NCBI GenBank assembly: GCA_019828545.1
Contig: JACVRA010000178.1
Location: forward strand, 62,001-126,000
Reading direction: 5' to 3'
Length of the DNA stretch: 64,000 nucleotides
Origin: Paracamarosporium sp. OC-R06-R3
Taxonomy: Eukaryota > Ascomycota > Dothideomycetes > Pleosporales > Didymosphaeriaceae
How positions within the stretch are numbered: position 1 is the stretch's first letter; the number at the start of each line of letters is the position of its first letter. The notes beneath the pieces were generated by a model. The model saw nothing but the letters and a program-made list of their open reading frames with translations. It made no database searches and was not told the origin of the DNA. Shown here piece after piece: positions 56,584 to 64,000 of the stretch. Made by a program: the position numbers and the translations under genes.

Positions 56584-57695
56584 TCACATGCCCAAAAACC
56601 CACTTCCCGGTCCCTTACTATCCCTATACTTCCGATACCCAGCCTTCCACTTTCCCCTGTTCCCTCCAATGCCTACCTTCTCTTGCCTCTCAATCACCTC
56701 GATACCCGGCTTGAACGCTTCTACAGTCACAACATGACCCGCCTGGAGCACCTCTTCCCCAATGATAATCTTGGGACCTGCAACTGCTGGCGGCGGCGGC
56801 GGCGGCGGGCGATGATGTTTTCCGCGTTTACGCCACATGATGCACCATATGGTGAAGACGATGATCCCGGCCACGGCGAGAGCGCATGGGATAACAATGG
56901 GGAGGATTGCTGTTGTTGGTTTGGTGGGATTCAAATATGTTGGCATGGGCGAGGGCATGGCAGATGCTGGAGGTTTGGGTGATGACAATGAAACCTGCTG
57001 TAATGTATTCGCTATGAGGCTTGACGATATCGTGCTCGATGTGGAGGTCGATGTGGAGGTCGATATGCTGGTCGGAGAAGCGGGTGTGGGTACTGGAATC
57101 GTGGGAGCTGTTGTGCTGAGGGTATTCGATGGACCTAGCGGACAGCACATCCCTCCTGGTGTCACGGTTCGCAAGCACTTCACGTATAGTGATGTTTGTT
57201 GTTCTGTGACTTGTTTAGCATAGATTGCCTCCGGTTGCGGAGTTTATGTGTACGTACCGAGCGGAGCAGTATTACTTGGACATAGAAGAGTTAGATAGGG
57301 AGGATCGATGACGGCTCCCGGGTGAGGTACCCCACTTGGGGTTGCAGTCAGGAACTGAATTGCTTGTGGAGATACCACAGTGTCTAGTATCGGATGACTG
57401 AGAACGACCCAAGCGGTATGTGCGACAGTATCTTTCACTACGCTCCTGATCAGTATGTCACTGAAATGCATCTCGGACCTGCAATGAAGCTCCCACAACG
57501 ATAGCGGAGATCGATTGCTGCAAAAACGAGCTTAGGAGAAAAGTAGGTAAAGCTATAGTATTCACACTCACCGTCAGTCCCTCCATCTCGTTTGCTTGAA
57601 GCAACGTCTCTAGCGCCCACCCAGTTTGTGATCAGCGTCGAAGGTACCTCAGCGATAACACTGCTCGTGACATGCATTGCTGATTTCGTGGTCAT
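56584..57695 (-). CDS. Single-pass membrane protein with Thr/Ser-rich ectodomain
   Basis: Multi-exon gene whose left part is uncertain. Exon 1 starts at 57695 (MTTKSAM). The middle exon spans about 57517-57258, and the last runs 57209-56584. With a GTGTGA donor ending exon 1 at 57568, the middle is one exon and the product has 337 residues. With the stronger GTGAGT donor (57571) an extra 41-nt intron is needed. The last exon encodes a short Cys-containing segment (GGMCCPLG), a Thr/Ser-rich stalk and a transmembrane segment (PIVIPCALAVAGIIVFTIW). A cytosolic tail with seven consecutive prolines and many Gly/Lys residues follows. No clear signal peptide is seen at the N-terminus. The shape resembles fungal wall-sensor-like proteins; function unknown. 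Confidence 0.55.
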
Positions 57696-58593
57696 GGTGC
57701 TGTGGTTTTCGCAACGCCTATGTTCGTCGAGTGCGTACAGCACTAGCTACGGCCTTTAATGAAAGAAGTTGCAGAAGGGCGGACAGCATGAATAGGTGTG
57801 CAACTTCAAGAAGCAAATCTGGCATACAAAGCGTTGCAGCTGAACGAACGATACAGTGGCGTTCGTTTAGCATGCATGAGAGGCTAACATGACCGGTGCC
57901 GAATGACTAACGACCACACTTTCGTTGCAAACGCCGCTCGTGTACCGGTGCAATCGGCCAGACCTATGTGATAGTGACAGGAGAGGGTCTTGGCGGCCAA
58001 ATTCGGAATCGATGTGATAGTGATGATCATCAGTGTGAGACAGTCTGCAGTTGTTTATAAAGGATCTATATCACGTAGTCGTCTTTGACTGTGATGAAAG
58101 CTCAATGGTGCATGTTCTCGACATGGGAAGAGCCGACAGAGCGCTGATCATAATTGTCTTGGGCAATGTGAGGGTGATGGGTGGCGCTTGAAAGATAGCT
58201 CTAAAGCCCTTGTTTTAAGCTCAGACCGGAAGCAGCTGTTCGCAATACGGGTTCCGCAACAATGTATCTGGAACTTGCTGAACACATTCAATATAATGCA
58301 ACTAAGGATAGGGCAGCGAGGACAAGATAAAGGTATGTAGCAAGATATGCTTGTCCAAAAGCGACCACTGTACTGTTCGTTGGGGTATATTCATGCTCAA
58401 CCAACGCGTCATTACCTGAGCCTCGTCGCCCCTGTGTTGATTCCTAGCATCGCGACTATCGTTCGTTCTTCTCCTTCGGTCGATCAATACTAGTCGCATG
58501 TGATCTCATTTTCCTCCTTTTGCATATCTTCTTCATTGCGAACAGCGCCGGCTCGCGCCACGGCTTATATATCCAAACGCCACGACATCTGTC
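57696..58593. other. Intergenic between membrane-protein gene and LSM2
   Basis: About 0.9 kb upstream of the membrane-protein gene and downstream of LSM2. No supported gene or motif. Confidence 0.45.
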
Positions 58594-59115
58594 TCACTTC
58601 GCCTTGTTCTTTGCCGCTTCCGCCTCTCTCCTTGTCGCATCCTCCAATAGTGCTGTGTCAACGGCGCCGCTAGGCAGGTGTACGTATCGGACGACAGAGC
58701 CTCGGATGAACATGTCCTTCGTCGAGCACTGATTGTGGTAAGCGTTATTGCCACTTGAACGCTGCCCCAATTCCGTGTGTTATGAGGCAGAATCAGAATG
58801 CATAGCATACCAGGTGTGGCCACCTCAGCTCGTCCGTCGCCTCTGCATTATCCAGTTTGATGTTCAGGTACTGATCCACGCTCTTCAGCGTTCCTCGTAT
58901 GCACACTTCGTTCTTGAGTTCGACAGTGATTTCAGCGTCTACGAGCGTCTTGAAAAAACTATGCGCAATGATTGTCAGCACATGCTCGATTCTAATCACG
59001 GAATGTCGGATTCTCGATTCGCACCATGGTGATATCGAACTGCACAGTTCGCACACGGAGCATGTTGAAGCGTAAAACAAGGCGAGTGTCTGTAGTCATA
59101 CCTGAAGAAGAGCAT
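58594..59115 (-). CDS. LSM2: U6 snRNA-associated Sm-like protein LSm2
   Basis: Three exons: a 14-nt first exon (59115-59102, coding MLFFS with the split codon), 58958-58811 and 58728-58594; introns are 143 and 82 nt. The product is 98 residues, the normal length. The joined start MLFFSFFKTLVD and the Sm1 core EITVELKNEVCIRGTLKSVDQYLNIKLDN-type sequence are diagnostic (seen in exons 1-2). The Sm2 motif MFIRGSVVRYVHLP is in exon 3. LSm2 is part of the LSm1-7 ring for mRNA decay in the cytoplasm and the LSm2-8 ring on U6 snRNA in the nucleus. The tiny first exon means a simple open-frame search will not find the true start. Confidence 0.93.
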
Positions 59116-59494
59116 GTTTGCTATGGATTAGAGGAATGGGTGCAAGAGCGAGCGTATTCGTGCTGACGTTGAAGCGGTTGCAATTGTCGCGTAGCTTGGG
59201 TCCGCAAGTCAAGCTCAGACCGCGTGGGGTCGCGCCGGTCTGTACCGAACTTCAGCCGATGTCACGTGACATGTCTTTCACTACCAAAATATCACTCAGG
59301 CACTAGTTCGGGAGGTTTGGCTGCCATGGTGAGAGTAGAATCCGTGTCTTTCGGAACCACTAGAGAGAACAGTTGAGGATGAAGGATGTGCATATGTTGT
59401 AAAGCATTGAGCTTTGATTTCTATCTTATCTATCTCCCGTCGTCAATTCGTAGTCGGCATTTACATACACATCAGTCTTGGAGTTACGCCCCAC
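59116..59494. promoter_or_regulatory. LSM2 upstream region with palindromic E-box
   Basis: A perfect 14-bp palindrome ATGTCACGTGACAT lies at 59259-59272, about 145 bp before the LSM2 start. Its GTCACGTGAC core is the classic Cbf1-type/bHLH E-box. The same interval also holds the RPE1 3' end. Confidence 0.5.
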
Positions 59495-60644
59495 TCATAG
59501 CTTTCCTCTTCTCGAATCAACTGCCTCTCTAAGCTTCTTGATGACTTGTCCTGGGTCAGCTGCCCCGAATACAGCGCTTCCTGCAACAATGACATTAGCG
59601 CCGGCATCTGCTGCCTGGTCGATGGTCTTTTCGGACAAGCCGCCGTCAACCTCGATATGCATGTTGGGATATTTATTGCGGAGAGCTGTGACTTTAGGGA
59701 GTTGATCGGCCATGAACGATTGGCCACCAAAGCCAGGCTCGACTGTCATGACGAGAACCATCTATAAGACGTTAGCCAAGCTGTTTCGTGATCGTGTAGT
59801 GATGCTGTGGGACAGAAGAGCCAGCGGGTAGAAGAGTCATAGTATGACAGGGAAATTATTGGCTGGCTTCGAGAATGGCATATCGGAAGTATTCTCTTTT
59901 TGAAGGGGAGGAGGCGGGTAAGCGGGCGTCAAGGGTGCAAGTGTTTGCATGCTTAAGCGCTGGGCGAACCGTCGTATCCAGCCCTACAAGCTAAGGACGA
60001 CAACCGCTTCCCAAGCCGCCCGCACCGCAGATCCTTGCCACAGCACCAACTCTTCTTCATAGGCAACGATAGAAGGGTAACTTGGGAGTGTGCCGACTTA
60101 CGTCAGGAACTTCCTCCTTTACAGGGTTGTCCAATATTTCCCAAAGCACATCAACAGGGGTTTTGGGCTTTATCGCAATACCAGCCTGCAGGCCTTCGCT
60201 GTGGATGAACTTGATCAACTCCTTGGGCGAGGTCTTCGCGGAGGAGGTACCGGCGGGCGAGTCGGCGGCAGTCGAACCAACGGCGGCCTCGTAGTGGAAG
60301 CAGTACAAATCGCATCCGGCCTTCTTGAAGTCGCGGACCCACCGCTTGGGCTCGGCAATCATCATGTGGCAATCAAAAGTGCCGCGACCGTGGGCGGCAG
60401 CAGGACGGTCGACGTGCGTGCGAATCTTGGTGACGACCGGGGCGCCGAAGGTCATGTTTGGTACGAAATGGCCGTCCATGATGTCTACCTGGAACGCGTC
60501 AGCGTCATATCAGACGTGCGAAGGCTCCGGAAGGCAAACATGAAGCCAATCGGCGCCCTGCTTGATGGTATCAGAGCATGCTCTGCCCAGCTCTGCAAAG
60601 TCGGCGGATAGGATGGAAGGCGCGATGATGGCGGGCGGCGACAT
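59495..60644 (-). CDS. RPE1: Ribulose-phosphate 3-epimerase
   Basis: Three exons (60644-60540, 60488-60102, 59761-59495) give 252 residues, the usual size being 225-250. The joins use a GTTTGC donor with CTGAC branch, and a 340-nt second intron with GTAAGT. The TIM-barrel motifs are in order: [41 protein letters not shown] and EVDGG, carrying the catalytic aspartates and metal-binding histidines. Rpe1 interconverts ribulose-5-phosphate and xylulose-5-phosphate in the non-oxidative pentose phosphate pathway. An insertion of about 15 residues (around [13 protein letters not shown]) after the CFHYEAA strand lengthens the protein relative to the short forms. Confidence 0.95.
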
Positions 60645-61744
60645 GGCTGCGGGTCTGGGCGAGAGGAGGAGCTGCGTCGAGAACCGCGGGTGACGTAGGA
60701 GGGTCAATGGCGAGTGGACGGGGAGGGAAACAGAAGTGTGATTATTCGCGCTGGCTGCGTGGTGTTGACATCGGGAGCTCGATGCGGCGTCACGCCGACC
60801 CCACTACACGCTGCCCCGCGTCGTTTCGCACAACACTCTGCTCCTCCACCATGCCGCTTCTGTTTCTGTTTCTGTTTCGCTGTCTTATTGATCGGGGGTA
60901 TGGCCTCGTCTGACGACCTGTTTTTGTGCCTCGCATGGGGCTGGGTGCAATCACGGGAAGACACAGCACGTGGGATTCGAATGCCGGCCGCTTTCCAGCC
61001 CTTCTGCAGCACGCCAGACGGTCACTAAAGACGAAGATTACGAGCTGCGAACGCCCATCGGCGACCATGTTGTGCTGCGCCGTACGGCCTGGCGGTTGAG
61101 CCTGTCATGAGAGGCCAGTTCGCGAGGCGGCCCAGAATAACTACTGCGGGCGCTTAACAAACATCGGATCCAATCCGCCTTCGCATACCGGCCAGTCATC
61201 CAGCCCCCAGAGGCGCCCACGTCCGAAAGCGTCCACACCCCGACCACCGCCCATGTTCGCGTGTACAGCGTCGTACAGCACGCTGGCCAACCATGGGCCA
61301 GAGGTCGTGGCCGCTCTGTCGTGGCCGTCCTTGAGCCGCTATAGCTTCTCCACCCACATAGTGGCCGCTTTGCGAGTGGACAGACGGGACCAGCATTGCA
61401 GTCTCGAACGCCACTACCTGTTGGCCAACATGTGAGCCGACGCGGGCGCGCCTACGCGCGGAATATACATACTGTTGCTCGGCGCGCGCTCGCGGTGCGG
61501 TCGTTTCCTGGCATCTTCTTCTCACTCCCTCCCGAGCTTTCTACCACGCCGCTTCGTCGATCGAAGCGTTTCATTTCTATCACCGAGCTGTTGACCAGCC
61601 AGGGTTATTGCCCGTTAATTGCATCTGCATTCCATTCCTGTTAATAGTTTATCTTTTGTGCCTCCCAACAACCAAAGCTCGGATTTCCAGTACGCATTCT
61701 TAATTATAGCACGAGGCGGAGCTCACATCAGCCCAATATACAAC
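60645..61744. promoter_or_regulatory. Divergent intergenic region RPE1 / methyltransferase-domain gene
   Basis: About 1.1 kb between two divergent starts. GC-rich, with a CACGTG at about 60968 on the RPE1 side. Frames here look like chance. Confidence 0.4.
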
Positions 61745-64000
61745 ATGCCAGAGATACTTCCCACTGCAGCGTACGCATCTGCAGCCATTGGCACTGCCGA
61801 CTTCCCTCAATACCCCGTGTCTCCGCTGGACGGAAGACACACTCTTAATGTCGTCGATGACGACTCTACCATCCCGCGGTACTACTTCACGCCAAGGTTT
61901 TCCTCTACTTCGACATACCACCCCAGTGCCGACTCTCCTAGCAGCTGCCAAGACTATCCTGCACCAAAGGCACCTGGGCCCTTCCTCGACATGATGAAGC
62001 CTTCATCAGTACCGTCGCCTAGGAACGCTTACCCTTCCTCGACATATCGTATGTCGTATCGTGCAAGTAGGGCAGATAGCGACTTCGATTCGCTGTACGA
62101 TGTCACCGACGACGAAGCAGAAGTACCTCTGCATGCGTCTGCCTCTGTTAAGATGATTGCGCGCACAAGTCGCAATCGCTATCCCTCTCTCATCATTCCA
62201 TCTCCTTCCGCTTGGCCAACAATAGAGAAGCTCAAGAGCGCGATATCAGCGCAACCTCCTCAGACCCCATCGAAGCTGCTCACCCCATCGAAGCAAGCCT
62301 TGTCTTTGATCACGTCGCACAACCTTTCGGTACCGGCCCGCTCGGCCGCACCCTCCCTGGACGGAAGCCTGACTTCTGAAGAGATGGACAAGTTGAGCTG
62401 CCCCTCTACACCTGAAACTCACAAGCGTGAAAGCATTGGCAGTGTCGACTCATGGGCGCCTGTGCAACTCGACGTGCAAGCGTTGGAAACTCTTCGTCAC
62501 CTTTCTAGGTCGCGGGATTCGTCAAGAGGTTCATCGCCAGAGCGACAGTCATCGCGCGGAAATGATCGAAGCGATGGTGAGATGAGAGAGATCCGCCCGA
62601 TGCTCAACCTGAGGATTCCCTCGGGCATTGCTCAGAATTCGTCTGGTAACACACCAGTATCAACACTCTCAGTGCCATCGCCTGGTGGGTTCTTCTCATC
62701 ACTCCGGTCCAGTGCCCGGCATACATGGAGCCTGCCAAAGCGTGACGACTCAATGCCAAACACGTCTACGGCTGAGAAATTCTACTCACTCCCATGGGCA
62801 TTCCAACAGAGCAATATTGCCCAGCGTGCCATCACCTTGGCAGGCTCAACGCTCGATGGCTACGATGATGGCTTACCAACCTCTAGGCCAGTCATGCTTG
62901 GTGAAATTGAAGAAGTAGTGGAAGTCTCTGAGATACACCCAGCCAAGACGATCTTTCAGTACAACGAGAACTACCACGTAGAACTTCAGAAGCTTTCCTC
63001 TGCCAACATCGAACGAACAGGGCATTGGTTGGAGGAGCAGGAAGAGTTGCAAGCTGCACTTCGGGAAATGGAAGTCATCAGTTCACCAAGTCTATCTAGT
63101 AGAACTCACAGCCGAGGGAACTCAGTTGACAAGGCGATCAAGAAGTCTGTGAAGTTCGCCGAGGAGCCACTTAAGTCACCTAAGGAGGAGGAAGAGCCAA
63201 AGAAGATTATCACGTACGTTCAAGGCTTTGAGTTCCTTCGACAACGGACTCGCAGGATGGATGTCTACATTCATCGCCAGACCCGTGCAGAGGCCATGCA
63301 TGTGCACCGGCGATGCAATCCCAAGTCCCATCAAGACCAGCTGCTGGGCAAATTCGAGCTCACTAACCCAGTACGACCGGCTCCACCGAGGCCTGTGTCG
63401 GAGTTTTACGTCAACGACCCGACTGTTTTGAAGGAGCGCATCGCTCGTGCACAGATGGAAAGACAAGCCCTCGACCAAATGCTGCCAATCTGCTGGGTTC
63501 TGCAGGCACTCCGACAACTGAACGGCGGAAAGCTACTTAGCAAACCTGCCGCAAGGATAGTCCGCCGAACTAGCGTACCCAAAATTCTCGATGTCGGTGG
63601 CGTGCCAACTAATGACTGGGCATGGGATGTAGCATACGACTATCCCTACGCTACCGTCACAACAGTATACACTGCCGGCAACAACCTCACCTCCAACGTC
63701 ACCGGCCCGCCCAACCACAAGCACACAACTGTCCCCAACCTCTGGACTCTGCCCTTCCCTAACGGTCACTTCGACGTTGTCTCAGTACGTACTCTCCATG
63801 AGCTCCTTAAAACAGACAAACCCCTTGGCCGTTCAATGGACGAGTACGATCTCTGTCTCAAAGAGTGCTTCCGCTGCCTCAAGCCCGGTGGCGTCCTCGA
63901 GTTTTCACTCCTTGATGCAGACATTATTCATGCAGGGCGCCACGCACAGGCTCTCGGCGTCGAGTTTGGATTCAACCTCAAGACACGTGGGTATGACGCT
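61745..64000 (+). CDS. Large protein with C-terminal SAM methyltransferase domain (partial)
   Basis: The frame from ATG 61745 stays open to the window edge, 752 codons, so the 3' end is missing. The first 600 residues are Ser/Pro-rich and mostly disordered, with a charged, partly helical stretch at about 390-480. From about residue 610 a class-I methyltransferase fold begins. KILDVGGVP is motif I, then come WDVAYDYPYATVTTVY, LPFPNGHFDVVSVRTL, and CFRCLKPGGVLEFSLLD as the post-motif strand. The Gly-rich loop (DVGG) is slightly different from the common DxGxGxG. No substrate can be named. The layout of a long disordered N-terminus and a Methyltransf_11-like C-terminus recurs in filamentous ascomycetes. 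No intron is needed in the visible part. Confidence 0.82.
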   Translation, partial: MPEILPTAAYASAAIGTADFPQYPVSPLDGRHTLNVVDDDSTIPRYYFTPRFSSTSTYHPSADSPSSCQDYPAPKAPGPFLDMMKPSSVPSPRNAYPSSTYRMSYRASRADSDFDSLYDVTDDEAEVPLHASASVKMIARTSRNRYPSLIIPSPSAWPTIEKLKSAISAQPPQTPSKLLTPSKQALSLITSHNLSVPARSAAPSLDGSLTSEEMDKLSCPSTPETHKRESIGSVDSWAPVQLDVQALETLRHLSRSRDSSRGSSPERQSSRGNDRSDGEMREIRPMLNLRIPSGIAQNSSGNTPVSTLSVPSPGGFFSSLRSSARHTWSLPKRDDSMPNTSTAEKFYSLPWAFQQSNIAQRAITLAGSTLDGYDDGLPTSRPVMLGEIEEVVEVSEIHPAKTIFQYNENYHVELQKLSSANIERTGHWLEEQEELQAALREMEVISSPSLSSRTHSRGNSVDKAIKKSVKFAEEPLKSPKEEEEPKKIITYVQGFEFLRQRTRRMDVYIHRQTRAEAMHVHRRCNPKSHQDQLLGKFELTNPVRPAPPRPVSEFYVNDPTVLKERIARAQMERQALDQMLPICWVLQALRQLNGGKLLSKPAARIVRRTSVPKILDVGGVPTNDWAWDVAYDYPYATVTTVYTAGNNLTSNVTGPPNHKHTTVPNLWTLPFPNGHFDVVSVRTLHELLKTDKPLGRSMDEYDLCLKECFRCLKPGGVLEFSLLDADIIHAGRHAQALGVEFGFNLKTRGYDA

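Overview
This window comes from the nuclear genome of a filamentous ascomycete. The evidence is short spliceosomal introns (mostly 45-70 nt, GTAYGT-like donors, CTAAC/CTGAC branch sites, YAG acceptors), fungus-specific families (CFEM, UstYa/DUF3328, GT34 mannosyltransferase, GPI wall protein with a PIR-like motif), and gene-dense blocks separated by long non-coding stretches. Dothideomycetes (Pleosporales) is my best guess, by inference only. No prokaryotic features, rRNA, CRISPR array or convincing tRNA were seen.

Layout. 0-1.2 kb: degenerate repeat, possibly the end and LTR of a retrotransposon. 1.2-6.7 kb: housekeeping block with a tail-anchored coiled-coil protein, CGR1 (rRNA processing) divergent from a mitochondrial ornithine carrier (ORT1 type), and a PXMP4-type peroxisomal membrane protein. 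6.9-12 kb: surface and secretion block with a CFEM membrane protein, an intron-rich UstYa-family oxidase, a doubtful secreted protein and a small Cys-rich secreted protein. 12.3-23.7 kb: alpha/beta hydrolase, an unknown tail-anchored protein, a MNN10-like Golgi mannosyltransferase and a 1095-residue membrane protein. 26.4-28.8 kb: MFS transporter of the phosphate/GIT1 type. 28.8-35.0 kb: long gene-poor stretch with simple repeats and arrays of strongly diverged tandem repeats. 35.0-35.6 kb: GPI-anchored PIR-motif protein. 38.0-40.8 kb: head-to-head genes for two TFIID subunits, TAF7 and TAF3. 41.6-42.3 kb: small disordered protein. 44.5-51.3 kb: the spliceosomal helicase BRR2. 51.8-54.6 kb: a secreted, probably GPI-anchored protein convergent with a type-B carboxylesterase. 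56.6-57.7 kb: single-pass membrane protein. 58.6-60.6 kb: LSM2 and RPE1. 61.7 kb to the edge: a large protein with a C-terminal methyltransferase domain, cut by the window end.

How the genes relate. There is no clear biosynthetic gene cluster. Several genes serve basic gene expression (BRR2 and LSM2 in the spliceosome, TAF3 and TAF7 in TFIID, CGR1 in 60S biogenesis). A second group faces the cell surface or outside (CFEM, UstYa-like, small secreted protein, GPI proteins, mannosyltransferase, transporter, esterase). Exon boundaries were worked out by hand from splice signals and reading-phase agreement, and have not been checked against transcripts.
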